Below, piece by piece: positions 1 through 10,741 of a stretch of DNA of 64,000 nt. The stretch is from positions 82,376,779 through 82,440,778 of the forward strand of contig CM035808.1 of the NCBI GenBank assembly GCA_020466095.1, written 5' to 3'. Positions within the stretch are counted from its first letter, which is position 1, and each line of letters opens with the position of its first letter. The position numbers were made by a program, and so were the translations under genes. Under the pieces are notes generated by a model, which did not search any database, was not told the origin of the DNA, and saw only the letters and a program-made list of their open reading frames with translations. The DNA comes from Chlorops oryzae. Lineage: Eukaryota; Arthropoda; Insecta; Diptera; Chloropidae.

Positions 1-1
1 T

Positions 2-1531
2 CGTAGGCCTTTCAAAATAGTGACTGACTGTGATGCCTTAACACGAACCTTAGCCAACGAAAAGGGGTCAGCAAAAATAGCTCGTTGGGCTCTTTTTTTA
101 GAACAATATAATTACACGATCCATCACCGTCCTGGGAAGTCTATGAGTCATGTAGACGCTCTAAGTAGAGTAGGAAATGTGGCAGCTGTATGTGACCTTG
201 ACATTGACTTTCAACTACGAGTTGCCCAGAGTCGTGACCCTGACATGGTCAGACTTCGGTCTTATTTGGAAACCACTGAAAGTGATGAATATGAATTAAA
301 GGACGAAAAAGTATTTCAAATATCCCCTTCGGGGACTCGTCGGCTCTATGTCCCTCGAGAATTAATAAATAATATAATCAGATGGACTCATGAAAAGATA
401 GGTCACCTAAGCGTAGATAAATGTTGTATGGAAATTAAAAAACATTATTGGTTCCCACAAATGAAAACTCGTGTGCATAATTTTATTAGTAACTGCTTGA
501 AATGCATAATTTATTCAGCGCCTGCAAGATCCAATAAGCGCAACCTATTCAATATCCCGAAAATACCTCTACCTTTCGATACTATTCATATAGACCATTT
601 TGGTCCCCTCCCGTCGGTTATTTCAAAGAAAAAATACTTGCTTGTTGTCATTGATGCTTTTACCAAATTCGTAAAATTATATCCCACAGTTAGCACAAGT
701 TCTAAGGAGTCATGTACTGCTTTGCAACAATACTTTAATAATTATAGTCGCCCTCGTCGTATCATAAGTGATCGAGGAACTTCTTTTACTTCCGATGAAT
801 TCCAAAAATTTGTATGTGACAACAACATTAAACATATACTGAATGCTACAGGTACTCCGCGAGCTAATGGTCAAGTAGAACGAGTTAATCGTGTTTTGAC
901 TCCGATAATAAGCAAAGCATGCCGAAAAGAGGGCAATATTGACTGGTCTCAAACAATTCGAAATACTGAGTATATTCTTAACAATACCATCCATACATCA
1001 ACGAAAGAAACTCCTTCTATCCTGCTTTTTGGGGTAGCTCAACGAGGTGATAATGTTGATGAGTTAGCTGAATACTTGGAAGAGCGCAGTGATAAAGTTG
1101 ATCGTGACCTGCCCAACCTAAGACAGTTAGCATCAGAAAGTATTCTAAAATCACAGGAAGCAAATTACGACAGATTTTTGAAGCATAGTCAACCGGCTGA
1201 AACTTTTGTGAAGGGTGATTATGTGGGTATAAGGTATACAAATACTGGTTCGGGTTCCAGTAAAAAATTGGATCCAAAATTTCGCGGTCCATATGTAATT
1301 CACAGGGTGTTACCACACGATAGATATGTGATTCGAGATATTGATGGCTGTCAGATTACTCAAATACCATATAATGGTATTCTTGATTCAGGCAAATTAA
1401 AAAAATGGATGAACGAATATGCGGATCTAATTGTCGATCAAAATCCTAAAGAAGCACGTATCAGGTCAAAACCCGAGCATGGGAACGAATATACAAAAAA
1501 GTTTAAAAATGATTGTGTTATAACAAATTGA
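2..1531 (+). CDS. Ty3/mdg3-micropia-like Pol: RNase H end and integrase (5' cut by window edge)
   Basis: Open from the first bases to a TGA at 1531, so it is the 3' part of a longer gag-pol frame. The start is the tail of RNase H, ending at HVDALSR (near residue 45 counted from base 20). Integrase follows: an H-x4-H / C-x4-C zinc module (HEKIGH near residue 123, CLKC near 160), then a complete DD35E core with aspartates in HIDHFG (about 190) and ISDRGT (about 250) and the glutamate in NGQVERVN (about 286). A C-terminal region with KLDPKFRGPY resembles the one at 19.1 kb. Integrase inserts element cDNA into chromosomes. There is no frameshift or stop in the visible part, which is unusual in this window. 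No env frame follows. Clade assignment is inference from overall similarity to the 15-19 kb element. Confidence 0.9.
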   Translation, partial: RRPFKIVTDCDALTRTLANEKGSAKIARWALFLEQYNYTIHHRPGKSMSHVDALSRVGNVAAVCDLDIDFQLRVAQSRDPDMVRLRSYLETTESDEYELKDEKVFQISPSGTRRLYVPRELINNIIRWTHEKIGHLSVDKCCMEIKKHYWFPQMKTRVHNFISNCLKCIIYSAPARSNKRNLFNIPKIPLPFDTIHIDHFGPLPSVISKKKYLLVVIDAFTKFVKLYPTVSTSSKESCTALQQYFNNYSRPRRIISDRGTSFTSDEFQKFVCDNNIKHILNATGTPRANGQVERVNRVLTPIISKACRKEGNIDWSQTIRNTEYILNNTIHTSTKETPSILLFGVAQRGDNVDELAEYLEERSDKVDRDLPNLRQLASESILKSQEANYDRFLKHSQPAETFVKGDYVGIRYTNTGSGSSKKLDPKFRGPYVIHRVLPHDRYVIRDIDGCQITQIPYNGILDSGKLKKWMNEYADLIVDQNPKEARIRSKPEHGNEYTKKFKNDCVITN

Positions 1532-1559
1532 GGGCAATTTGAGGTCAGAATGGCCGAGC

Positions 1560-1728
1560 TGTAGTAGTGTAGTCAATGGAATGACTTAGTAGTCGGGAAA
1601 AGTATATAATTTTGTTTTAAAAATTAATGTTATAAGTCTTTTCAAAATATTAAATATTATATTAAGAATTTGTGATTTGATAAATCGAATTTGTGTTGTG
1701 TTGTAATATAGAAGGAATCTTCATTACA
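1560..1728 (+). repeat. Probable 3' LTR of the mdg3-like element
   Basis: Starts TGTAGTAG just after the pol stop and a purine-rich tract, and ends CATTACA, so it has matched TGTA...TACA ends. The next base begins sequence shared with the other gypsy copy at 12.3 kb, so the right boundary is supported. The left boundary is inferred; 169 bp is short for an LTR and no second copy is visible. Confidence 0.45.
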
Positions 1729-1818
1729 AAAAATGAAATTTTGGGAGCTGTAGTAAACGAAATACTAGCAGGCTCACCCGCAGAAATCCCTCTAACAAAA
1801 ACCATATGTATTTATATA

Positions 1819-3107
1819 TTAGGTGTAGTAAAAAGAAATCCATTATTTTTGCATTAAATTGAGGGCTTTATTTAAGATAGTTAGAATGACCCGATTTAGG
1901 TCAAATATGCGCCGTTTTGTTCGATAACTTGTTGCCATTTTAAAGGTAATTTCATTATGCCTCTCTCATAGAAGCCCTCGTTCCTATTAGCAAAAAATTG
2001 AGACAGTCGAATTTCAGAAGCCTCTCTTGAAGCGAATGTTTCACCAGCAAAATTGTTCGCCATGGACAGGAACAGATGGTAATCACTTGGTGCCAGGTCC
2101 GGACTATAAGGTGGATGCAGAAGAACCTCCCAACCAAACTCCCGGAGCTTTTGGCGAGTCACTATCGATGTGTGTGGCCTGGCGTTGTCCTGATGGAAGA
2201 CAATTCCTCTCCTATTGGCCAAAGCTGGCCGCTAATGGGCGATTGCTTCCTTTAGACGGTCCAATTGTTGACAGTAGAGTTCCGAGTTAAGAGTTTTGCC
2301 GTATGGGAGCAGCTCATAGTAGATAATTCCCTGCCAATCCCACCAAACACACAGCAAAACCTTCCTGGCCGTCAATCCTGGCTTGGCCACCGTTTCCGCC
2401 GGTTCACCGTGTTTCGACCACGACCGTTTTCGCTTGACGTTGTCGTAAGTGACCCACTTTTCATCACCAGTCACCAACCGCTTCAGAAATGGGTCGATTT
2501 TGTTGCGGTTCAGCAGCGATTCGCAGATGGAAATTCGGTCTAAGAGGGTTTTTTTGCGTTAACTCGTGTGGCACCCATACATCGAGCTTCTTTGTGTATC
2601 CAGCCTTATTCAAATGGTTCCAAACGGTTTTTTGTGCAATCTTTAGCTCTTTTGCAATCGAAACAGTGCTAACATGACGGTCGGACTCGATAATTTCCAT
2701 GATTTTATCGACATTTTCGACAATTGGCCTTCCAGTGCGTGGTGCATCCTTGACATCGAAGTTACCGGAACGGAATCGACGAAACCAAAATTGCGCTTGA
2801 TTGGCTGTTACAGTATCAAGTCCATAAACGCTATTCACATTTTCAGCCGCCTGGCATGCGTTTTCTCCCTTATCGAAGAAAAACTGTAAAATGTAGCGAA
2901 TTTTCTCTTTGCTGATGTCCATCTTTGACAAGCTCTCAAACAAAACTGAATCAATCAATCAAAAAAGTGTCAAAAAAGCTTTTTTAGTAGGAACTGTCAT
3001 CTTTCTAATGCCCCCTAGCGGAACACGATCGGACTTATACAACGCGAGATGCAGATAAATAACGCCATCTATTGGAAAAATAATGGATTTCTTTTTACTA
3101 CACCTAA
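1819..3107 (-). mobile_element. mariner element (irritans-like), 1,289 bp, TA target duplication
   Basis: Terminal inverted repeats begin TTAGGTGTAGTAAAAAGAAA and end with its complement, about 30 bp each. TA is duplicated at 1817-1818 and 3108-3109. Removing the element and one TA gives the sequence found uninterrupted at 12.39 kb with one mismatch. Size is typical of mariners. The transposase is on the minus strand and broken, so the copy cannot move by itself. Confidence 0.95.
1896..2922 (-). pseudogene. mariner transposase (D,D34D) with one frameshift and one stop
   Basis: Cut-and-paste transposase that would bind the TIRs and cleave at TA. Reading right to left: an N-terminal helix-turn-helix region starting MDISKEK at 2922, with the HTH-linker motif GRP (GRPIVENVDKI). 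The frame is lost near 2545 after HELTQKNPL. The catalytic part restarts in another frame with the first Asp in TGDEKW (about 2465), second in HQDNARPH (about 2188) and third in LAPSDYH (about 2083), 34 residues after the second as in mariners. An in-frame TAG at 2232-2234 interrupts the second block. All three catalytic aspartates survive. WWDWQG and YSPDLAPSD suggest the irritans subfamily; the subfamily is an inference. Confidence 0.93.
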
Positions 3108-3376
3108 TACTAACTGCCTCAGCAATAGTTAACACCCTATACAACGCATATAAGGTTCTGCACAAAAATTTAAAGAAAAAGTATGTAGCATCAAAAATTT
3201 AAATAAATAAAATCTTGTTGTTATGTAATGCTAGATACACACGAGGCAACTGTTGAAGCAACATGTTGAGGCAACCTGTTTTAGCTGTTCAGTACACACG
3301 GGGCAACCGTTACAGCAACCTCATTAGTGTGTACTTCTTCTTAGTGAACAGACATGCAGCTGAAAAATTTTTCGAA

Positions 3377-4629
3377 ATGACTGACGTCTTAAGGGAAATA
3401 GCTGCAATTATTATAATTGATGAAGTGTTATATGAAGAAGAAGAGATGCAGCCCAAGAAAAAGAAAAGATGTACGTGGTAAAAAAATTATCTTTTGAATA
3501 AATAAGAATTCTCAAATGAAAGGTTATTGAGGGAGTTAAAAAAAAATCAGCCACAGGACTACAAAAATTATATGAGGGTAGACGAGGCAACATTCGGAAA
3601 ATTGTTGACTATGATCAAGCACAAGATAACGAAACAAGATACAGTGATGCGAGTTGCGATATCAGCAGACGTAAGATTGGCAATAACATTAAGATATCTT
3701 GCAACTGGGAATTCCTATGCGGACTTAAAATTTTCAACAGCGGTATCTCCTCAAGCGATCGGAAATATTGTCATTGAGACATGTGATGCCATCAATGAAG
3801 CTTTAAAGAACTATATTCATGTATAATATTTGATCATATCTACACAAATATTTGATTACCACCTACAATATTTGCAGCTCCCGAAAACTTCGGCTGAATG
3901 GTTGGTGGAAGCTGAAAATTTTTATAATAAAAGCAAGTTTCCGCATTGTCTCGGAGCTCTGGATGGGAAACATGTAAAAATAAAAAAGCCACCATATTCC
4001 GGATCCAATTATTTTAATTATAAGAAAACATTCAGCATTGTACTGATGGCGATTGTAAATAGCAATTCGGAGTTTCTAATGGTGGACATTGGCACAAATG
4101 GTAGAATTTCCGACGGTGGTGTTTTTAGCAATACCAAGTTCTTCGAAAAAATGCAAAACCAGCAACTAGATTTACCACAACCAAGTTCTGTGTATGGTGA
4201 AATACCAATTCCGTATGTTTTTGTGTCGGATGACGCCTTCGCTCTTCGTTCAAACATTATGAAACCTTATGCACATAGTAGTTTATCTTCTCCCCAGGTT
4301 TTATTTAATAAAAGACTTAGTTCGGCAAGAGTTAAAGTGGAAAATGCCTTCGGGATTTTGGTAGCAAGGTTTCGAGTACTGCACACGGCGATTTCTCTGG
4401 CGCCCGAAAAGGCAAGCAAAATAGTTTTAAGTTGCTGCTATTTGCACAATTTTATAAAAAGGACATGGACTCGGGCAAAGGTAGATCTATTGCGGAAGAA
4501 ATTATCGAAAATCAGTTCTTTAATTTGGAGCCAACTTTGGTTAGTAATTCACCAATTGAAGCCAAAACAGTAAGGAACAATTTATGCGAAGCTATTTATG
4601 CTTTAGATAACTTACAAACAAACTCATAA
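3377..4629 (+). pseudogene. Harbinger transposase (DDE_Tnp_4 type), three exons, one frameshift
   Basis: Start ATG at 3377 (MTDVLREI). Two short introns are inferred: 3478-3522 (45 bp, GT-AG) joins RCTW to LLRELKK, and 3821-3877 (57 bp, phase 0) removes an in-frame stop and joins NYIH to LPKTSAEW. Catalytic residues: Asp in GALDGKHV (3962), Asp in GRISDGGVF (4112), Glu in VKVENAFGIL (4339). After CCYLHNFIK the frame shifts at an A-run near 4455-4460; the continuation RSIAEEIIENQFFNLEP with VRNNLCEAIYAL runs to a stop at 4627-4629. Harbinger transposases normally need the partner DNA-binding protein, encoded here at 5319-5762. A single one-base indel separates this from an open gene, and it lies in a homopolymer, so a sequencing error is possible. 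Confidence 0.9.
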
Positions 4630-5318
4630 AGTTATGTGTTAAATGTTTACCGACAAACGTAAGCCGTAAAATATCACTGCACTACTTTTGTAGCGCAAAA
4701 TATAACTATTTGAAAACACCTACTCTTCGTTTTTTGTCTTGATTGATACATTTCGGCTGTTAAAATTGAAATAAAAAATTTGACCTTTAATTCAAGATGT
4801 ATATTTGTACATTACACATACGTATTGTTTTATACAAACATTTTGGAAAATTATGAAAATAAATTATCGTTCAATAGCTCATCATATGAAGAATATTCGC
4901 ATTCATTTGCTACAACAGCTTCTTCGGTCATGACTTTCGGAGAAGGTAAGTTGCTTAAATATAAAGGTCGAGTACTCATACGTGATAATGTATTGCACAC
5001 ATTAGACCTGAATCTAGGTGCGGAGTAATAAGATGGCGTTTCAGTTCTCACAGAGGTTAAAGTTAATTGTCCCAGCTGTCCCAAAACAAAAACTTTGTCT
5101 CAAGCGTTTTTTGCATATAACTTTTGCTCAGCAGATAACTTGCGGTATGAGCATGCCCAGGCCTCTGCATAAATATCGGCATCATCTTTTTCCTTCTTCT
5201 GGTATAAATTGTCCATATGCATCGTAGCTTTTCGCAATAACTCGTTCCTCTCACATTTTTCGGATAGTATTTTTCGTTTTCCGCTTAAAATAGGGGTCTA
5301 AATAATAAAAATTAAGTA

Positions 5319-5762
5319 TCAAAAATAAAAGACGAAGTATTTTTTAGTCAGAGCACATAAAACGTTGCAATGCATAACCACATCCACAGCACTTTCATCG
5401 TCTGAGAGAAGTACTGTAGTAAGTCCACTTTCTGGCATTTCTAAGTCCTTTAAAAAATCAAAAGCATTGAAATACCATAAATTCGGTTCATATAGGTCGT
5501 CAGCACCGGCACCGCTTTTTTCGCTTGCAAGTTTCCTTTTAAGTTTGCGTTTATACGTCGAACGCATATTCTTAACTCGTTTTTTTACATTCTCGACGGT
5601 TGCGTTTTCGTCAATGCATTTATATACTTCTTTTAACGTTACGTACGCCTTTGCCTTCAAATGTTTTTTTTTATATTTTTCGTTTTTAACATCCCACAAT
5701 TCTCTAAGGTTCTTATATGCATTTATAAAATCAACCCACTCTTCGCTATTTTTAATAGCCAT
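5319..5762 (-). CDS. MADF/Myb-like DNA-binding protein of PIF/Harbinger 1
   Basis: Minus-strand frame of about 147 residues from MAIKNSEEWVDF; an upstream in-frame ATG at 5858 would add 32 hydrophobic residues that look like leader sequence. It has MADF character: FINAYKNLRELWDVKN, YVTLKEVYKCI, VKNMRSTYKRKLKRKL, then LWYFNAFDFLKD and an acidic end. In PIF/Harbinger elements the second gene is a Myb/SANT/MADF protein that brings transposase to the TIRs and aids nuclear import (family knowledge). It converges on the transposase gene. The frame is open with no visible damage. The exact fold class (MADF rather than plain SANT) is my reading. Confidence 0.85.
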   Translation of the reverse strand: MAIKNSEEWVDFINAYKNLRELWDVKNEKYKKKHLKAKAYVTLKEVYKCIDENATVENVKKRVKNMRSTYKRKLKRKLASEKSGAGADDLYEPNLWYFNAFDFLKDLEMPESGLTTVLLSDDESAVDVVMHCNVLCALTKKYFVFYF

Positions 5763-6103
5763 TTTTGAGGTTAAAAAAAGGAAAATATAATTAAATTTAA
5801 TTGTCAATTTAAAACGAAAAAGTCGATTGATACTATAACATCGATTATTTGCCAGCACTAGTGAACAGCTGTTATTAGTTTTTCCATTAATTCAGTACAC
5901 AACGATACAGACGAGCCAATCGTTGAGGCAACCGTCACAAAATATCAAAATTTTTTGATATTTAGGCGACGGTTGCGCCAACACGAATTTCAATAGGAAA
6001 CAATGCTACATAGGAGGCGATGGTTGAAGCAACCAAGGCATGTTGTTTCAGCAGTTGCCTCGTGTGTATCTAGCATAAAGGTGACTGAGTATTAAACTGT
6101 CTT

Positions 6104-6984
6104 ATGAGTGCTAGTTGGGAAAATCTTCAAACACAGCTTACTCTAATAAAAGCAGAATTCGATAGGTCATTCAAATGTACAGATAGACCAAAGTTACCTG
6201 CCGACGCAACTCAGGCAAAACATTTAAATATTTTAGTTCAACAACACAATTTAAATGCTGCCACCCTAAAAATATTTTTGCCTTTACTATCATAAACGCA
6301 TCAATTTGAAGTGAAAAACTTATTTAAAGAAAAAAATCAAAATTAAAACATATCTTACGTAGAGTTGAAATTAGAGACCAGGTCCCAGACGACTTCACAA
6401 GTGCCTTTAGTTTAAAAATAATAGAATACGAAGACAGTAAAACACCACATCCAGACTCTGACAACAAAATACCGACACCTTTTGACGACAATCACCAGCC
6501 TCTACAATTCACATTTCATTTAGAACCCGAAAGACAGCCAAAAGCAATCCCAATGGCTATGACTATCATAGAATTTATCAATACAGCTTCAAAGCTCCTA
6601 CCTTCATATGATAGTTCGGCAGAAGGCTTGCAATCATTTCTAAACGCATTACATTTGTTAGATCAGATCAAAGGGACTCACGAGCCAGTCGCTGCCTCAT
6701 TAATAAAAACCAAAATACAGGGATCAGCTTTGTCTAACATAACAAATGAGACTACAATTGCGAGCATAAAAGAAGTCCTAAAAAGCAAAGTAAAAAGGGA
6801 ATCCATTGAATCAATATCTGCCAAATTGATTGCGCTTAACCAAAATAAAAAAAAAAGCGGTTGACTTCTCAACAGAAATTGAGACATTATCAGAAAGATT
6901 GAAAGCTGCTTATTTGGGAGACGACATTTCTGTAGAGACGGCTAAAAAATATGCTGCAAAAGTGGCAGTAAAAGAATAACGTAA
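6104..6984 (+). pseudogene. Gag of gypsy-like copy A (degenerate)
   Basis: Begins MSASWENLQTQL at 6104 (TTG is also possible slightly upstream), the same start as copy B at 12536. The first frame stops at 6295, a second block reads through QFTFHLEPERQP, and a third (6553-6864) carries FINTASKLLPSYD...LQSFLNALHLLDQIK and AASLIKTKIQGSALSNI, typical of a gypsy-type Gag capsid region. A frameshift at an A-run (6846-6858) leads to FSTEIETLSERLKAAYLGD. It ends near 6984, where protease, RT and RNase H have been deleted. Gag would form the intracellular particle; this copy is dead. Confidence 0.8.
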
Positions 6985-7016
6985 TAACGCAAGCTCATCT
7001 GAAACACCATTAACAA

Positions 7017-7902
7017 ATGATAAAATTAAAAAGTTTCCAACTCTTAGTTATTCTAAAAAAAAATAGCGCTATAAAAATAAAACATGGAAAAATAACCGTG
7101 AAAGAAGTCAACATAAATGACTTGATTGTTTACGAGAAAATCGCTTTGAAGCAGTTATTCTCGAGACTTGAAAAATTAGTCGGCAATCAAAGGCATAAAA
7201 ATTTAAAAATTAAACAAAATGATGAGCTCTTTGTATATAGAAACAAAAATGACTTCAAAACTAAGGGTTACCAAATTTTAAAATCAATAACAATAGTAAT
7301 CGCGCCCCATTTAAAAACAGTCACTGACATGAACGAATGCCTTAAAATTTTGGAAAAGTTTCATAATGACCCTGTTTTAGGTGGCCACCCGGGTGTCACG
7401 AGATTACTTGCAAAATTACGTAGATATTTTACATGGAAAAATATGTACAAAGACGTACGATCTTATGTCAGGAAATGCGCTGATTGGCTGAAAAACAAAT
7501 CCTACAACGTCCCAAAAGAACCGTTCGTTATAACTCAAACACCAAAAAATTCGTTTGATACGGTGCAACTCGATACAGTAGGCCCATAACCAAAGTCAAG
7601 TGGTGGTAATGAATATATAGTCACAATCATATGCGAACTCCAAAATTCCTAATAGCAGCTGCAATTCCCGATTAATCCGCATAATTCGTTGCCAAAGTCA
7701 TCGTAGAACATTGCAATCTCCTCTACGGATCTATCAAAAATGTTTTTACCGATATGGGCACGGAATATAAAAATCAGGTCTTCACAGATATATGCAATTT
7801 ACTTAAAATTACACATAACACTTCCACACCATATCACCATCAGACTCTAAGTACAGTAGAGAGGAGTCACCGTACGTTCAACGAATACATACGCTCATAA
7901 TT
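7017..7902 (+). pseudogene. Integrase (N-terminal and core) of gypsy-like copy A
   Basis: Reads as one frame from about 7017 to 7589. The zinc module is damaged: HNDPVLGGHPGV gives the two histidines, but the second cysteine of KCADWLKNK is Trp. The core follows with the first Asp in QLDTVGP, then stops; after degenerate sequence (GGNEYIVTII, about 7600) the second Asp is in FTDMGTEY (about 7750) and the Glu in STVERSHR (about 7858). The frame runs into the LINE at 7903, and the C-terminal part resumes at 10742. The leading portion (7017-7330) looks like a linker after RNase H. Confidence 0.85.
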
Positions 7903-9407
7903 CCAGAGAATTTAATTTTCTGAATAATTTTCTTTTCAAGAGGTATATTTACAACTTCGAGACTACCATTACTTCTAATCCCAAAGAATTCTGGCGTTTC
8001 GTAAATTCTAAAAAGAAAAATTCGACGCATCCAACGTCGATGTTTCTAAATAATAAAACTGCATCTAACTCATTAGACATAGCTAATCTTTTTGTCGAAT
8101 TTTTTAAATCAAACTTTGAACCTAAGGATGATGACTTTGAATTTGATGAGCCATTACCGGCGTCTATAAGCTTTGAGTCTCTTGAGCTCTCCGTTGAGGA
8201 CATCATTAAGGGGATTAGAAACCTTAAACCATCTTCCAAGACTGATGTGGACAATTTTTCAAGTATTTTGCTTAAAAATTGTGCCGCTAGTATTGCTATA
8301 CCGCTTAAGATAGTTTTCAATCTATCTTTAAGATCAGGTGTATTCATTGACGATTTGAAAATTGCTTCAATAACACCAATCTTTAAATCTGGCAACAAAA
8401 ATAATATTGCAAATTATAGACCGATCTCAAAGATATCTACTGTATCCAAACTTTTTGAATCGTAGTCAAAGAAAAAGTTTTTTTTGCGGTAAAAAATTTG
8501 ATATCCCCCTGTCAGCATGGATTTGTTCCAGGTCGTTCCACAGTTACAAATCTATGTCTGTTTAGTGAATATTGCATATCATCTTTTTCGAAAGGATCAC
8601 AAGTTGATGTTGCATATATGGACTTCTCTAAGGCCTTTGATAAGGTGTCACATGCACTTATGATAAACAAACTATCCAAAATTGGCTTTCATTCACATAT
8701 GTTATTGTGGTTCAACTCGTATCTTTCTAACAGAACGAGCTGTGTCCATATTGATGGCGAAAAATCTGCTCCTTTTGTAGCTTCTTCTGGAGTTTCTCAA
8801 GGGAGTATCCTTGGTTCTCTGTTATTTACATTATTTATGAATGATGTAGTAATGGTAATAAAAAGAAGCCAAATCTTATTGTTTGCTGACGATCTGAAAA
8901 TTTTCAATAGGATTGACTCTCTTCATGATAGTCGAGCACTTGAAGCTGATATCTCCTCAATAAGTTCCTGGTGCGATAAAAACAAACTCTATCTTAATAA
9001 GTCAAAATGTTATTTTTCGACATATTGTAGGGTTGAGAATCACATTCCCACTGCTTACTCTATTGATGATATTCCACTACAAAAAGTAAATATCTTCAAA
9101 GATCTTGGAGTAATTTTTGATATTAAATTTAGTTTTAATACTCACATTAGTAGTGTCATAGCTAAATCATATGCAGTGCTTGCATTTATGCGCCGGAATT
9201 GTAAGTTTTTTACAGATCCCTATACACTCAAAGCTATTTACATCTCAATTGTACGCTCGAAGTTGGAATATGCCTCTTTTATTTGGAGTCCATTTTATGT
9301 TGTTTACTCAGCTCGAATGGAAAAAGTACAGAAGTCCTTTATAAGGTTCGCTTTGCGCTCCTTGCGCTTTTCTGAACCTTTTCCTTCTTATGAAGCACGG
9401 TGTGAAC

Positions 9408-10310
9408 TAGGGTTGTAAAAAAAACATTCAAAGTTTCGATTTAATCGATTTTTTTGGCTTTTGATCGATTTTTTTAGAATCGATTGTTTTTTTTCGATTT
9501 TTAATCAAATCGATTTTTTCTTTCGATGTTAAAATTTTTTGGAAACTCTGGAAAATGTTTAAAATATGAGCAAAACGATATGTAAAAATTGAAAAAATAC
9601 AGAAATTGACTGTCAATTCTTCTGAATGCACCTCCAAAAGTGAACAGAACTATAATTGAATATCATTAATTGACTAGCGTTAGGTAAGGTTAGGTTGGGG
9701 TGGCTGCCCCCTTTAAGGGGACACACTTAGGCCGCTTATGGGCCCATTGTGATACCACGAGGGAAGGCATGCCTTCCTAGTTACACCTTTGATGGAGCCA
9801 GTTAGACTCATTTATGAAGCGAGCCATGTCTTTTATTCGAACAGATGTTAGCTCGGTGAGGGAGGAGAAGAAGAAGGAGTCGAGCAGCCTGAATTTTCTC
9901 CTGGCCAGACTCGGGCAGTGACACATGAGGTGGCTGCTGGTTCTTCTTCCTCCTCCGATCTGCAACTTCTACAGTGTAAAAGACCTCAATTATTGATTGA
10001 CTGCTTAAACATAAGTCAATCTTGCTCTTCGATTCTTTGGCAATCCCCCTTTTGTAGTTGCGTTGAACGGCAACTGTTATTTTTCGACTTTTACCCCATT
10101 CGCGAAGGAATATTTTTAAAAATACTGTTACTCTGTTATTTTATAAACTTCAGAAAACAAAAAATAGGCATTATAAATAGGTTTGGAAAAAATGAAAAAT
10201 AAATCGATTTAATCGATTTATTGCTTCAATTAATCATCCAACAGCGATTTATAACTATGCAGGTCTTCGATTAATCGAAAATCGATTTTTTCTTAAATTT
10301 TACAACTCTA
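9408..10310. mobile_element. Non-autonomous hAT-type element, 903 bp, 8 bp target duplication
   Basis: Terminal repeats TAGGGTTGTAAAA (left) and the complement of TAGAGTTGTAAAA (right). GTGTGAAC is duplicated at 9400-9407 and 10311-10318; eight bases is diagnostic of hAT-class insertion. Removing it restores the LINE reading frame. Both ends are packed with ATCGATT-type subterminal repeats (9436-9525, 10199-10290). No transposase is encoded. The middle carries a piece of another LINE. Confidence 0.88.
9677..9965 (-). pseudogene. 3' end of a second LINE inside the hAT element
   Basis: Minus-strand frame of about 60 residues with CHCPSLARRKFRLLDSFFF and IKDMARFINESNWL, resembling the C-terminal zinc/RNase H-like tail of Jockey/R1-type LINE ORF2. 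The stop is near 9777. The following 3' UTR (TGGTATCACAATGGGCCCAT in minus sense, then GGGGGCAGCCACCCCAACC and CCTAACCTAACC near 9680) looks like a LINE 3' UTR. The piece is only about 290 bp, so it is strongly 5'-truncated. It either inserted into the hAT or was captured by it; the sequence does not decide. Confidence 0.6.
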
Positions 10311-10741
10311 GTGTGAACTAATTAATCTGAAAACGTTGGAGACTCGTAGAAAGATTTGCGTCAGTTCTATTTATAGCTGACCTAATCTCAAGTAGAATTG
10401 ACTGCGGTTTTCTGCTTCAAAGCATAAATTTCAATGTCCCTAGAAGAACTCTTAGATATATGGAAGTTTTTTATTTAGGCACTTGCCGCACGAATTACGC
10501 TATAAATTCACCAATGTACAGAGCTCTAAGTTTATTTAATTCAGTAGCGTCAAACGCAAACTTTGATTATGTAAGCTCTAGAGAAAATGTTAAAAATATG
10601 CTTCACACTCTGTTACGAGTATAGTGATTCTGTTTTTCTGTTATCTTGATATATAGATTTATATATTTATATAAGTCTTCTTGAGGCTAGTCTGTAAGAA
10701 CTGATGTTCATAGACGATTAATAATAAATAAATAAATAATT

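Larger units (their letters stand above)
3229..6075 (+). mobile_element. PIF/Harbinger transposon 1, 2,847 bp, TAA target duplication
   Basis: Perfect terminal repeat TGCTAGATACACACGAGGCA at the left, with its complement at 6057-6075. TAA is duplicated at 3226-3228 and 6076-6078. Excision of the element plus one TAA yields the uninterrupted sequence at 12.51 kb. It carries the two divergent genes usual in this superfamily: a DDE transposase on plus and a small DNA-binding protein on minus. Subterminal GTTGAAGCAAC-type repeats occur at both ends (for example 3249-3310 and 5925-6060). Only one disruptive change is seen, in the transposase, so this copy is fairly young. Confidence 0.95.
7903..10623 (+). 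pseudogene. LINE reverse transcriptase, one frameshift plus hAT insertion
   Basis: First block (to 8465) has the pre-RT linker SNPKEFWRFVNSKKK and early RT motifs (IRNLKPSSKTDVDN, ASITPIFKSG, NYRPIS). A frameshift near 8459 leads to the main block (8465-9407): CQHGFVPGRSTVTN, VDVAYMDFSKAFDKVSH, SSGVSQGSILGSLLF, then FADDLKIF at 8882 (the catalytic Asp pair) and the thumb region. The hAT element splits the codons for CEL; the last part (10319-10623) reads INLKTLETRRK through MYRALSLFNSV and stops in TLLRV. No RNase H is seen. Reverse transcriptase copies LINE RNA at nicked target DNA. Clade is an estimate. Confidence 0.88.
7903..10735 (+). mobile_element. 5'-truncated CR1/Jockey-type LINE inserted in gypsy integrase
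   Basis: Starts inside the linker upstream of reverse transcriptase and ends with an AATAAATAAATAAATAA tail. ATAATT occurs at both edges (7897-7902 and 10736-10741), a probable target-site duplication. Integrase coding resumes immediately to the right. The 5' truncation is typical of target-primed reverse transcription. It carries a hAT-type insertion at 9408-10310. Confidence 0.85.

Noticed and set aside
3263..3481. Separate 72-codon gene
   Set aside because: Its 3' part is exon 1 of the Harbinger transposase from ATG 3377; the upstream part is subterminal repeat DNA.
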